64,000 nucleotides of DNA, from assembly GCF_004216915.1 (NCBI RefSeq), contig NZ_SGXD01000002.1:558001-622000 (forward strand), in the 5' to 3' direction. Positions 18,130-27,142 of the stretch are shown in pieces (positions within the stretch are counted from its first letter, which is position 1; every line of letters starts with the position of its first letter). The stretch is from Motilibacter rhizosphaerae (GTDB lineage: Bacteria; Actinomycetota; Actinomycetes; Motilibacterales; Motilibacteraceae). Below the pieces are notes generated by a model. That model saw only the letters and a program-made list of their open reading frames with translations. It was not told the origin of the DNA and ran no database searches. The position numbers were made by a program, and so were the translations under genes.

Positions 18130-19569
18130 TTGAGTCCCGAGGCCTGCCGGCCCGTCCTCAAGGGACGGGTGCCGCTTCACCACCAGTGGGAGGCCTTCGA
18201 CTTTGCCACCGTCCACCCCAAGGTGGTCGTCTCCCTGCCGCCTGGTGCTGGCAAGACGACCGTCGCGCAACTGGCGCTTGCCAGAGCCTTCCTGGAAAAG
18301 CCCACTGGCCACGCGCTGGTGTTGGGCCCCAGCGCGCAGTTGATGCGGCAGACTCACGGGGACACAGGCGGCGTCCTACCCGGCCTCAAGCTGGGCACGT
18401 TCGACAGCCCAGGGATCGGCAAGGCCCCTCGTCCAGGCGTCTGCCCGGTCCAGGTGGTCTTCGGTACCTATCGCAAGCTGGCTGGCACGGGTGCTCGAGG
18501 AGAGGCACGCAACGCAGCCGGCATCCCGGTCTGGGCGGCCACAGTGCCGTGGGACCTCATCATCCTGGACGAAGCGAGCCGGATCCCGCCCGCGTCCCTT
18601 GCGGCGGTGCGAGCCCTCGCTCGCAAGGCTCCTCGGGTGCTCGCCCTGGACGCCACCCCGTTCGGCAACGACGCCGGCTCGCTCTGGAAGACGGTCCATG
18701 CCGCAGGAGTCCAGCCGTGGCCCAGCGAGTACGAGTTCGAGTCGAGGTACTGCTGGCGTCCCGAGCAGGCGAACGCTTGGCAGTCAGCCATGAGGCTGAC
18801 GGCCATGGGAAGGCGACAGGTCCGCAGTCTCGTGGAGCCGCATGTGCATGGGCGGACCTGGCCGGAGCTCATGGCCGACGCCGCTGCACGGGGGGACCAG
18901 GAGAGCCTCCGCCGCTTCCGCTTCCCGGAGCGACTGCCGGAGGTCACCCTGTGGGCCCCGCTGCACCCGGACCAGGTCGAGGTACTTGCGGCTGCCGACG
19001 CCGACGCCAGGAGGCGGCGAATGCGTGAGACCCCACGGGCGACGGTCGAGTCCATACTGGACGGCTGCAAGCTGCCCGAGGGCTCCCTTGGTCGGTACAC
19101 GCGAGTCGACCGAGCTATCCAATGGATGGGCGATCGCCGGACCGAGTTCGGCAAAGCAGTCGTCTTCTCCGAGCACGTGGACCAGGCGCATGCCTTCGCT
19201 GAGCGATGGGAGGCCCGGGGGTTCGGACGGTGCCTGGTCGTGACCGGCACCGCGAAGAAGCAGGAGCGACTCGACGCGGTCGATGCCTTCACCAACGACC
19301 CGGAGGTGACGGCCCTCGCCGGCAGCTCGGTCCTTGAGACAGGGCTCAACCTGCAGGCCTCCAACCTGCAGGTGAACCTCGGCATCTCCTGGAACCCCGC
19401 ACGGGAGGCACAGCGGGAAGGACGAGTGGCCCGCATGGGCTCCCGCCACGCCACGTACCAGGTGCTGCACGTACTCCTGGAGCACGACATTGAGCGGGCG
19501 AAGCTCCGCACTCACGAGCGCAAGATCGGGGAAGCGCTCTCGGTTCTCCCTTGGAGGGTCGGCGCATGA
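18130..19569 (+). CDS. SF2 (DEAD/SNF2-like) helicase
   Basis: 479 residues. Motif I PPGAGKTT (37-44), motif II DEAS (147-150), motif III-like LALDATP, and a C-terminal RecA domain with VVFSEHVDQAHAFAERW, motif V SSVLETGLNLQAS and motif VI QREGRVARMG, resembling SNF2/UvsW-type translocases. It probably remodels DNA or protein-DNA complexes during element replication or packaging. TTG 18130 is chosen because a masked AGGAGGTG lies five bases before it and the Q-motif region (HHQWEAFDF) follows; sequence further upstream in frame is the hairpin array. Confidence 0.85.
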   Translation: MSPEACRPVLKGRVPLHHQWEAFDFATVHPKVVVSLPPGAGKTTVAQLALARAFLEKPTGHALVLGPSAQLMRQTHGDTGGVLPGLKLGTFDSPGIGKAPRPGVCPVQVVFGTYRKLAGTGARGEARNAAGIPVWAATVPWDLIILDEASRIPPASLAAVRALARKAPRVLALDATPFGNDAGSLWKTVHAAGVQPWPSEYEFESRYCWRPEQANAWQSAMRLTAMGRRQVRSLVEPHVHGRTWPELMADAAARGDQESLRRFRFPERLPEVTLWAPLHPDQVEVLAAADADARRRRMRETPRATVESILDGCKLPEGSLGRYTRVDRAIQWMGDRRTEFGKAVVFSEHVDQAHAFAERWEARGFGRCLVVTGTAKKQERLDAVDAFTNDPEVTALAGSSVLETGLNLQASNLQVNLGISWNPAREAQREGRVARMGSRHATYQVLHVLLEHDIERAKLRTHERKIGEALSVLPWRVGA

Positions 19570-19598
19570 GCCGCTCTCCCTACCGAAAGGAGGCAGCG

Positions 19599-20057
19599 AT
19601 GACATCGGAGGCAGCGGACCGGAGCGCCTGGGAGTCGCTCGCCCTGACGGGGCGCGTGCAGGCCTACGAGAGGCCCTCAAAGGGCGCGAGGGGCGTGCTG
19701 TACCTGCCTGAGGAGCACTGGGCTTGGCAGGGCCGCCTGTGGCTCCTGCACGACCGGCTACTAGCTCGATCCGACGCACACCCGTCGGTACCTCAGCGCG
19801 TGCTCGAGCGTCCACTTAGCGCGCTCAACCTGGTGGAGAGCGGCTCCACTGACCTGGCCGACGGGTACGTGTGGCGCTTCAGGGGCGGCCAAGCGCCACT
19901 GGTCCTCATTCCGGATGACGGGAGCGAGGATGCTTGCTCTCGTCTCGCCGCCGAATCCGCCCGGCTCGCGCGGCAGTGGGGCTCAGTAGAGCAAGTGCTG
20001 CACCTGCCCCGGACCGTCTCACATAATGAGACGCCCCTACTGCAGGTCGTCCGCTGA
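19599..20057 (+). CDS. Element protein of unknown function
   Basis: 152 residues. AAAGGAGG ends five bases before ATG 19599, which decides the start over the upstream ATG (19566) that overlaps the helicase stop. The sequence is a mixed alpha/beta domain with several Trp (EEHWAWQGRLWLLHDRLL) and no membrane segment. Its stop overlaps the next start by one base (TGATG), so it works together with its neighbours. No family recognised. Confidence 0.6.
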   Translation: MTSEAADRSAWESLALTGRVQAYERPSKGARGVLYLPEEHWAWQGRLWLLHDRLLARSDAHPSVPQRVLERPLSALNLVESGSTDLADGYVWRFRGGQAPLVLIPDDGSEDACSRLAAESARLARQWGSVEQVLHLPRTVSHNETPLLQVVR

Positions 20058-20527
20058 TGGAGGCCTCGCTCGCCATGGACCTGTGGCAGCGGCTCCAGCA
20101 GCAGGGGCTTGTAGAGCCCGGCGAGGAGCTCCTTAACTACGGTTATGGCCAGGCGGCCAAACTCCGGATGTCACCGGGAGTGAACTTCGGCTCTCCCGTA
20201 TACGCCGACTGGCGGGCACTACTGGATGCGTCCCCATGGGGGGACGAGCAAGGCTACCTGTACCTCACTCCCCGGAGAATCACCTTCCTCGTGCCCGGCG
20301 CTGCCTGGCACGGTAAGGCCGGGACCCTGCGGGGCTACAGCACCGACCTGGTTCCGGAGCCCGGCTACCTCAGCCTTCGCCATCGCTTCCCCGATGACCC
20401 CCACGAGACGCACCTATGGTTCCGGCCGACAGGTGAGCATGCTCAGCCTCAGGTCCGCCGGTTGGCCATGGTCCTGCAGGACCTCGCGGACATGTGGGGC
20501 TTCCCCCGTGCAGAGTTCCTAGGGTGA
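20057..20527 (+). CDS. Element protein of unknown function
   Basis: 156 residues, cytosolic by composition. Motifs that stand out are a DASPWGDEQGYLYLTPRRITFLVPG strand-turn-strand region and a C-terminal helix QVRRLAMVLQDLADMWGFPR. Translationally coupled to the gene before it. Last gene of the rightward helicase operon, which ends at a strong bidirectional terminator. No family recognised. Confidence 0.6.
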   Translation: MEASLAMDLWQRLQQQGLVEPGEELLNYGYGQAAKLRMSPGVNFGSPVYADWRALLDASPWGDEQGYLYLTPRRITFLVPGAAWHGKAGTLRGYSTDLVPEPGYLSLRHRFPDDPHETHLWFRPTGEHAQPQVRRLAMVLQDLADMWGFPRAEFLG

Positions 20528-20540
20528 GCTAGTCCAGACA

Positions 20541-20588
20541 CACGAAAGGCGCCCCGCCTCCCTGTTCGGGAGGACGGGGCGCTTCGTG
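20541..20588. terminator. Bidirectional terminator between convergent element genes
   Basis: CACGAA-(AG)-GCGCCCCG-CCTCCC pairs with GGGAGG-(A)-CGGGGCGC-TTCGTG around loop TGTTC: about 20 paired bases. It closes both the helicase operon (plus) and the large-protein operon (minus). The CACGAAAG lead-in also borders the hairpin at 25856, a style common in actinophage DNA. Confidence 0.85.
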
Positions 20589-20598
20589 TTGCTGTGAC

Positions 20599-21459
20599 TC
20601 AGGGGCTGGCGATGGCTTGCTGGAGCCAGTTGTAGGCCGTCGTAGCGGCCTCGTGAGCGCCGTACTCCGGCAGGGACTTGGCGGTGTCCTGGGCTGCCCT
20701 CAGCACGTCGTTGGCCGTGAAGCCACCCTTGGTGTCCGTGCTCGAGGTGGTCGTAGACGACAGTCCGTCCTTGCCTGTGGTGGTCGTCCGCTTGGACGTG
20801 GTCACCGAGGGGTTCGCCTTGGATGCCTTGAGCATCCGGGTGGCGAACTGCTCCCGCTCGTTGTTGCTGGGGTCCCGCCCCAGCAGCTGGCGGAAGGCGT
20901 TGTCCAGGGCATCCCGAGCAGACCCCGGGTCAACCTCGTTCACCGACGAGGCCGTCTGGGTCTGCGTGGTGGGACCGCTGGGCTTGGTCCCAAGGAGGCC
21001 GGCGTTCATGTCCACGACCTGCTCGGGGGTGACGTTCTTACCCCCGAGGGTGTGGAACTTGGCAGCCTGGTCCACCGAGTTCTGCCAAGCGCTCACCAGG
21101 TCCGAGAAGTCGTACTGCCCGGGCTTGATGAGCCCGGCAGTCAGCAGGTGCTGCTCCCAGGACTTCAGCTTGTCAGGCGTCCACTTGTAGATGTCCGCCA
21201 TCGCGGAGTCGTAGTCCGAGATGATGGGCTGCCGGTTGGGGCCGGCGGCACCTGGGACCTGCTCGGAGTAGGTGGAGCCAGAGGTGGCACCACCGTGACC
21301 GAGGAACACCTTGTAGGTGCCCTGCTCGGACTTGGAGACGCCCAGGCCAGGGATGGCCCCCTGCTGGCCAGCCCCTCCCTGCATGGCCTGAGAGATGGCT
21401 GCCGCGAGCGCGGACATTGACGCGTCAGTGGCGCCGGTGGGCGCGGGAGTCGTTGCCAT
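20599..21459 (-). CDS. Phage-type protein of unknown function encoded after the giant protein
   Basis: 286 residues from ATG 21459; a TTG 21489 start would give a TTGA overlap with the preceding gene. Low-complexity Ala/Thr/Ser N-terminus, a middle domain with DYDSAMADIYKWTPDKLKSWEQHLLTAGLIKPGQYDFSDLVSAWQNSVDQAAKF (helical), a Thr/Ser-rich stretch (TTSKRTTTTGKDGLSSTTTSSTDTKGG) and a helical end with FRQLLGRDPSNNEREQF. The style resembles virion-associated proteins of actinophages that accompany very large virion proteins. It shares an operon with the giant protein and probably its function. Confidence 0.55.
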   Translation of the reverse strand: MATTPAPTGATDASMSALAAAISQAMQGGAGQQGAIPGLGVSKSEQGTYKVFLGHGGATSGSTYSEQVPGAAGPNRQPIISDYDSAMADIYKWTPDKLKSWEQHLLTAGLIKPGQYDFSDLVSAWQNSVDQAAKFHTLGGKNVTPEQVVDMNAGLLGTKPSGPTTQTQTASSVNEVDPGSARDALDNAFRQLLGRDPSNNEREQFATRMLKASKANPSVTTSKRTTTTGKDGLSSTTTSSTDTKGGFTANDVLRAAQDTAKSLPEYGAHEAATTAYNWLQQAIASP

Positions 21460-21485
21460 GAGGTGTCCTAGTTCCGGTCGTCGGC

Positions 21486-24400
21486 TCAAGCCGGCAGTTG
21501 GTGGGTGAGGTCGTCCGCTTCGAGGACGCGGCTCCAGACGTCGCTGAAGGTGACGTACCGGTCCTGCAGCGAGGTGGCGAAGGCATCCCAGGCCTGCGCG
21601 AGGGCACGGTTGCTGGTGGCGGTGAGGGAGGCGGAGCCGCCGTTGGCGGCAACTCGGGACAGGACCTGCTGCATGAGCGCTCGCCCCTGCAGGTAGGTCC
21701 TCACTGCCTGCATATCGCCCCGCCCTTTCATCCTCGGGTCGTTGGCGACGGCATTGGCGAAGTCAAGGAAGCGCGCCACTCGACCCGTGTCGCGAGTCGT
21801 GTAGTCGCGCTGCCAGTCCGGGTTCTGCTGCTCCAAGCTGGCCACGAAGGCCTGCTTGGCCGCGTTGAGCTGCTCTGCACCGCTGGCAGAGAAGGACGGC
21901 AGCCCGAGCTTGGTCCTGGCTCCGTTGAGCATGTCCATGCCCTGCTGGTACTGCATCCACCCTCGCTGCGTATTCACGTCAGCGATGGCGTCCTTCGGGT
22001 CCTTCCGGGACCGGTAGGTCTCCGAGGAGCCCGGGGCGACACGGGTGACCTGCTGGGCTGTGTAAACGGCCGGCGAGAAGTTGCCACCGTCAGCGTCCTC
22101 GCCCACCACAAACCAGCCGTACTCCGGAGCCTTCGCGATCAGGTCCTTGTACTTGCGGCTGGCAGCCCATGCTCGATCCGTTGCATCGATTCCCGTGTTG
22201 TTTTTGTTCAACGAGATGCTGGCCTCAAAGTAGCTCGGGTAAGCCTCGTAGAACTTCGTCTGCCAGTCAGCCCCGTACAGGGCTCGGTACCGCTTCGCCT
22301 CATCGAAGTAGAAGCTGTACTTGCTGGCCGGGAGGGCTGACACGGGGAGCGCGCCCGACGCGACAGCTCGGGCGATGTACCAGTTGCGAGCCTTGCGCTC
22401 GATCTCGTCCATCGTGGGAGCCGTCTGTCGCTGGCCCTGGTGGTACCGGATGGTCTCCGCCTGGTAGAGCTGGGCGAAGGTGCTGGCGTAGTCGGCGTCA
22501 GACGGGTTGAACGCCTTGCGCAGTGCCACGAGCGTCCGACTGCCGGTCGCAAGCTCCAGGCTCGAGGCCTGTGGGCCGTACGGAAGCACCCAGCTGAGGT
22601 CCTTCGCGAGGTCCGGCTTGCGCTTGACGATCTCGTTGGCCGGGATCTGGGCCAGCGGCCCGAAGCCGGGGAGCCACCACGGGTCACCCTGCATCACCAG
22701 GTTAAGGCTCGACTTGGAGATCCTCCAGTTGTTGATGCCTGCCAGCTTGCCCATGCCCGGCAGGGCGGGCAGGACGATGTACTGGCCCTCCCCCAGCCCC
22801 TTGGGGTCCTTGACGGGCTGGCCGTTGGCGTCAACAACGGTGAGGCCCTTGTTCACCCCGTCCCAAAGTTGCATGCCGTGGACGGCCACGGACGGGTCCC
22901 GCGCGATGATCGAGGTCCACTTGGTCATCGCGTCCTCCCAAGCGGAGAAGAACGGCGACACGAAGCGGAAGAAGTGCGCTGCGTTAGTCCGCGAGGCCAT
23001 GTCGAAGAGCGTGCTCGTCACCTGCTTGTGAGCGTGCTGACGAGCCTGGCGCTCGAGGGCGTGGATGACGTCGGCCGAGAGGGTGCCGTCGGCATCCTCC
23101 TGGGCGCGGGCGACGAGGTCTCCGATCTTGCGCCGGTACGCCGCCACGTAGAGCGGATGCCGGCCCAGCATGTCCTCGGGAAGGTCGTTTGCCCACCGGA
23201 ACCAACGCTGCACGATCGTGTTCCAGAAGTCAGCCACCGTCCCCGTGCCGACGTGATGAGCCACAAGCTCCCCATGCACCCACGGCCGGTTCTCCGCCTG
23301 TGGGAAGGCCTGGCGCAGGTCCTCCACCGTCATGTCCCGCTGCGCAGCCGTCTGCCGCAGCGACTCGTCCGGCAGTAGATGCTCGACGTCCTGGCGGACG
23401 TTGGCCACCCACTCCCTCGGGGTGGCGTAGAGCGCCCTCATCCTCCGGACCGTCTCGCGACCCTCAGGCGTGCCCTTGAGCCAGCCCACCACTTCGCTGT
23501 CCCGCTGCCCCGCGAGCAGACGGCTGGCCACCTGAGACTGCCGCAACTGCTGGTTGACCGCCCGAAGCCATGCCGCCTCGTGCCCCTCGTCAGTCCCCCG
23601 CAGCACCGTGAAGCTCCCGGAGCCGCGGAGACGGTTGAGGATCTGCCCCTCGCTGTTGGCGAGGAGGCGCGAGAAGTCCTCGCCAGAGGAGAGGACCTTC
23701 ATCGAGAGCTTGTAGTCCTCGAACGTCTGGCCGTGGGCGTCCTCGACCTGCACGCCCTTGACTGTGCGAGTGCCGACGCCGAGCCGCTGCTTCGCCTGCG
23801 GGCCCCGGTCCACCTTCGCGGTCTTCGCTGGCTCGGCGAGTCGGTCCAGCAGCCCGGAGCGCTCGGCCTCGAGCGCGTCGTCCACCTGGCCAGCCGGAAG
23901 GCTGTCGATATGGTCCAGCCGTATCCGGGCGGTAGCCCGCTCCGAGGCGTCCACCAGATCGGCCACTGTCGCCTTGGTTCGGTTGCGCAGCAGGTTCCGG
24001 CCGGCCTCGCCAGCAGTGGCGAGGTAGGTCATGGCCCCCACGGCCGACATGATGCGCAGCTGAGAGTCCGTCACCACCCGTGCCGGGTAGCCGAGACGCA
24101 TGAGCGTCGTGGCCTTCCAGAAGCTCTGCAGCACGTCCAGCCCGTCCCGCGTGATGTCGCCTGCGGAGTTGGCCAAGGATCGCAGTCCCTGGTCACGAGC
24201 GCGCTTCAGCGCCGTGGACAAGGCGTCCACATCCAGCAGCGGCACGCTATTGGCGAGCTGCGTCTCGTGGATCGGCAGGGTTGTCCATGCGCCGTCGTCG
24301 CCCTGCACCGCCCCAACCGGCACGGGCTGTCCTGGTGCGGCACCACGGGCCACCTCCTCTGTGCTCGGCTGCCGCGTCGCGCCCGTGTAGGCCCGGCTGC

Positions 24401-25790
24401 GGGTCTGCTGGAGCAGCTGGCCCCTGCGGTACCGCGTCTCCCTCAGTACCCCCTCAGCCGTCGCCTGGTCCATGTCGAAGACCGAGGCGACGTGGCTGAA
24501 CACGTGTGCCTCGATGGAGTCCAGGGCCCGACCACGAGAGGCGTCGTCAGGCGCTGCCAGGTACCGACCGAGCAGTGCATCCCTGTCCTCCGGCGACAAC
24601 CGGGGCACCGACTGCAGCATGTTCTGCACCTGCTTGGCAGAGGCCTCGTCATGGAGGTTGACCCAGCCCGCCGCCCGACGCTCAGTCGCCTTGGCCATGA
24701 CCCGGAGCGGAGTGGACAGGACACCGTCCTGGGCCACGTAGCCGCCTGTGTACCGCTCGAGGCGGGCACGGTCTAGCGGGCTGAGGCCGGGCATTGTGTC
24801 CCATGAGCCGAAGGTGTCGTGGAGGCGGTTGAGAGCGTCCAGCTGCCGGTTGCTGGCCTGCCACTCGGCCACTGCCGACGCCAGGTGCTGGTCGTCGTTC
24901 GGCTCGAACAGTGACAGCTGACCGTCCTCCTGGGCCGTGCGGGCCCCCAGGCTGTCCATCTGCTCGACCGGCTCTCGGAGCCGCTCGATCTGTGCAGCCA
25001 GGTCCGCTCGCTCCTGCGAGAGGCTGGTCAGCTCCTGCGTGTCCCCGAGGGCTACGCGAAGGATCCGCCGCTTGGTCTCCCAACGGCCAGTCTCGTCGGT
25101 GATGGTGTTCGCCTTCGCGAAGAGGTCCGCCATCGCAGCACCCTGAGGTGCTTCGCGGAAGGCCCGGTGCTGGTAGAGCTCGGCGGAGCTCAACCCGTCC
25201 GTGCCCTCGATGATGGCCTTGGCCTGCCCTTGCACCCGCTGTTGCCGCCGGGTCAGGTCCATGCCCTCGGCCTCCGGCCGGAGCGACTTCAGGTCGCCAG
25301 CCGTGACCGTGGTTCGAGCATCACGAACGCCCTTGAGGGCCTTACCGGCCAGCACCAGCGGGTCGGCGTACCAGGACACCACGGCGTCCGTCGCGCCTGT
25401 CCCGAGCATGGCGACGGGGCTGTAGTTGGCTCCCCCTCGCCGCGTATAGCTCTTGACCGTGTCGTAGTTGATGCCGTTGTGCAGACCGAAGTCGTTGGCG
25501 ACCTGGGACCAGTAGCCCAGCCCGGCCTCTACCGGGCTGATGTTGTTGTCCCACGCCTGCTGCGGGCTGATGGGCCGCAGCATGGCCAGGCCACCGGTCA
25601 CCTGCTCAGCGGTGCTGAGTGCCCTGCCTGTGGCCGTGTAGACCTTTCCGGCGGCATCGAGGCCGGTGCCCACCGCCTGTGGCGCGTGAGTCGCCTTGGC
25701 CAGGTCCCAAGCCACGCCGATGCCGTTGCCAACCCCGTCCACCGCGTCGTCCGCAATGTCGCCGACCGTCTTGAAAAAGCTGTCGAACAT
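21486..25790 (-). CDS. Giant phage-virion-like protein (1434 aa)
   Basis: The largest gene of the element. Start ATG 25790 is preferred (GGGAG five bases before) over GTG 25811. The N-terminus is Gly/Ala-rich and amphipathic (TVGDIADDAVDGVGNGIGVA). The middle is long and helical with a hydrophobic patch (RVVTDSQLRIMSAVGAMTYLA). The C-terminal third has aromatic-rich helices and buried-turn motifs: HFFRFVSPFFSAWEDAMTKW near 940 and DPWWLPGFGPLAQIP near 1035. No enzyme motif is evident. Length, composition and these aromatic motifs resemble large internal or ejected virion proteins of actinophages, but I cannot name a family. No portal, capsid, tail or terminase gene is nearby. The gene sits 65 bases behind a strong minus-strand hairpin terminator, which suggests its own or antitermination-type control. 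Confidence 0.6.
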   Translation of the reverse strand: MFDSFFKTVGDIADDAVDGVGNGIGVAWDLAKATHAPQAVGTGLDAAGKVYTATGRALSTAEQVTGGLAMLRPISPQQAWDNNISPVEAGLGYWSQVANDFGLHNGINYDTVKSYTRRGGANYSPVAMLGTGATDAVVSWYADPLVLAGKALKGVRDARTTVTAGDLKSLRPEAEGMDLTRRQQRVQGQAKAIIEGTDGLSSAELYQHRAFREAPQGAAMADLFAKANTITDETGRWETKRRILRVALGDTQELTSLSQERADLAAQIERLREPVEQMDSLGARTAQEDGQLSLFEPNDDQHLASAVAEWQASNRQLDALNRLHDTFGSWDTMPGLSPLDRARLERYTGGYVAQDGVLSTPLRVMAKATERRAAGWVNLHDEASAKQVQNMLQSVPRLSPEDRDALLGRYLAAPDDASRGRALDSIEAHVFSHVASVFDMDQATAEGVLRETRYRRGQLLQQTRSRAYTGATRQPSTEEVARGAAPGQPVPVGAVQGDDGAWTTLPIHETQLANSVPLLDVDALSTALKRARDQGLRSLANSAGDITRDGLDVLQSFWKATTLMRLGYPARVVTDSQLRIMSAVGAMTYLATAGEAGRNLLRNRTKATVADLVDASERATARIRLDHIDSLPAGQVDDALEAERSGLLDRLAEPAKTAKVDRGPQAKQRLGVGTRTVKGVQVEDAHGQTFEDYKLSMKVLSSGEDFSRLLANSEGQILNRLRGSGSFTVLRGTDEGHEAAWLRAVNQQLRQSQVASRLLAGQRDSEVVGWLKGTPEGRETVRRMRALYATPREWVANVRQDVEHLLPDESLRQTAAQRDMTVEDLRQAFPQAENRPWVHGELVAHHVGTGTVADFWNTIVQRWFRWANDLPEDMLGRHPLYVAAYRRKIGDLVARAQEDADGTLSADVIHALERQARQHAHKQVTSTLFDMASRTNAAHFFRFVSPFFSAWEDAMTKWTSIIARDPSVAVHGMQLWDGVNKGLTVVDANGQPVKDPKGLGEGQYIVLPALPGMGKLAGINNWRISKSSLNLVMQGDPWWLPGFGPLAQIPANEIVKRKPDLAKDLSWVLPYGPQASSLELATGSRTLVALRKAFNPSDADYASTFAQLYQAETIRYHQGQRQTAPTMDEIERKARNWYIARAVASGALPVSALPASKYSFYFDEAKRYRALYGADWQTKFYEAYPSYFEASISLNKNNTGIDATDRAWAASRKYKDLIAKAPEYGWFVVGEDADGGNFSPAVYTAQQVTRVAPGSSETYRSRKDPKDAIADVNTQRGWMQYQQGMDMLNGARTKLGLPSFSASGAEQLNAAKQAFVASLEQQNPDWQRDYTTRDTGRVARFLDFANAVANDPRMKGRGDMQAVRTYLQGRALMQQVLSRVAANGGSASLTATSNRALAQAWDAFATSLQDRYVTFSDVWSRVLEADDLTHQLPA

Positions 25791-26149
25791 GGTGCTCCCA
25801 TCTGCACGCACCCCTCAGGTACGCGTCTTGAAGGAGTCCCAGAAACACGAAAGAAGCGGCACCAGGGGATAGCCCCGGTGCCGCAGTAGCGCCGCTGAGT
25901 GCGACGAGCAGGTGTCTCTGGGACAGAGAGACCGGCGGAGCGGTAGCAGCCCGTCCCTTGACCGCTACCTACTCCACCGTCCTCGCGCACCAGAGGGCGC
26001 AAGGGAGAGCGCCTGACGAAGCACCCTCACCAGTTCAAAGGGGTTGGTGTCACCACTTGGCAACACACGTGGACGCCAATGCCTGGGGGAATCTGGCGAC
26101 CCCCGACCAGGAGGAACTCTGTCCGGCGACAGCCGTGGAGCCAATCCGC
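25791..26149. other. Intergenic region with an insulating terminator
   Basis: 359 bases without a convincing gene. GCGGCACC-A-GGGG-ATAG-CCCC-GGTGCCGC (25856-25884) is a strong hairpin; on the minus strand it is followed by TTCTTTCGTGTTTCT, so it ends leftward transcripts from the cassette at 26.2-28.2 kb. Only 65 bases remain between it and the giant gene. An inverted pair GGTAGC/GCTACC lies near 25941-25968. No clear promoter was found. Confidence 0.6.
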
Positions 26150-27142
26150 TCAGTCGTCCTCGAAGCCCTCGACACTGGGCGTGAAGGCACCATCAGGAGA
26201 ACTCAGACCCAGGATGGCGTAGTCCCGCCGCACAGCCCCGTCGGGCCGCTCAACCTGCGACACGCGCACCAAGAGATCGACCAAGTCCCCCACACGCCAC
26301 TCAGCGACCGCGGCGGGTGTCAACTCGCTGGCGTCCATCCGCAGCGCACGATCGCCGACCTCAACCAACCACCGCTCCCGATCGCTGATCGTCCGCAGGT
26401 TACCTCTCACTCTGAGCTGCTCGGCATCCAACCCGCGACCAGCGATGAACTCGCGCATCCACTTTGCCCCACTAGGGGTCACCGTTGCTCGTACAGTTGC
26501 CCTCTCAGGCTCTCTCCAGGCAGCGTCGAGAGTGAGATTAGTCCTATCCAGCGCAAGTGCGAGCGAAGAGAGGGAGCTACCCACTCGAGGACCAAGCTCG
26601 GTCAGTTCTTCCGTGACTGGTTCTATGTCCGACGGCGCAACATCGACGATCCTTCGCAGGAGAGAGATCAAGACTTCGCTCGCCCGGTCAGCTAGAGGCC
26701 GAGGGCGCTCGTATAGTTGAAGCGCACCAGCGGGCTCAACCTCGTCAAGCGCGATCGCCTTCGGGGCGATGTGTAGTACCACGGATCCTGGTGCCGGCGC
26801 TGCCTGGAGCAACAGTGCTGTCCTCTGCACCACATCGGCAGGAAGTGTGCCACGCACCGATTTGACTTGCTCAAGTCCAGCACCGACAGCAGATACCGCA
26901 CGCTGCCATCCAAGAGCAATTGCACCTACCGCCCCTAGCTCGGCAGAGTGACCTAGCATTGCCGGACCGTGAATCCTTAAATCTCCTTCGGAGAGCTGCT
27001 CTCGCACATTGAGGTCGGCACGCCGCAGAAGGGCCTCACGACTTAACCTCCCCCAATCGCCTGACTCTTGAGCGATCTGCCCCTGGTTGGCATATTCTCT
27101 CGAAAGTGCAAAAAGGCGATCGGAGGCTTCATCTGTAGCCAT
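26150..27142 (-). CDS. Protein of unknown function, partner of a nucleotidyltransferase-like gene
   Basis: 330 residues from ATG 27142, which overlaps the preceding gene by 14 bases. Mostly helical N-terminal half (SDRLFALSREYANQGQIAQESGDWGRLSREALLRRADLN), a central region with VVLHIAPKAIALDEVEPAGALQLYERPRPLADRASEVLISLLRR, and a C-terminal beta-rich domain. No membrane segment or known catalytic motif. Codon use is less GC-biased than the chromosome. The tight overlap with a nucleotidyltransferase-like gene suggests a two-component functional unit such as toxin-antitoxin or phage defence; this is inference from context. Confidence 0.55.
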   Translation of the reverse strand: MATDEASDRLFALSREYANQGQIAQESGDWGRLSREALLRRADLNVREQLSEGDLRIHGPAMLGHSAELGAVGAIALGWQRAVSAVGAGLEQVKSVRGTLPADVVQRTALLLQAAPAPGSVVLHIAPKAIALDEVEPAGALQLYERPRPLADRASEVLISLLRRIVDVAPSDIEPVTEELTELGPRVGSSLSSLALALDRTNLTLDAAWREPERATVRATVTPSGAKWMREFIAGRGLDAEQLRVRGNLRTISDRERWLVEVGDRALRMDASELTPAAVAEWRVGDLVDLLVRVSQVERPDGAVRRDYAILGLSSPDGAFTPSVEGFEDD

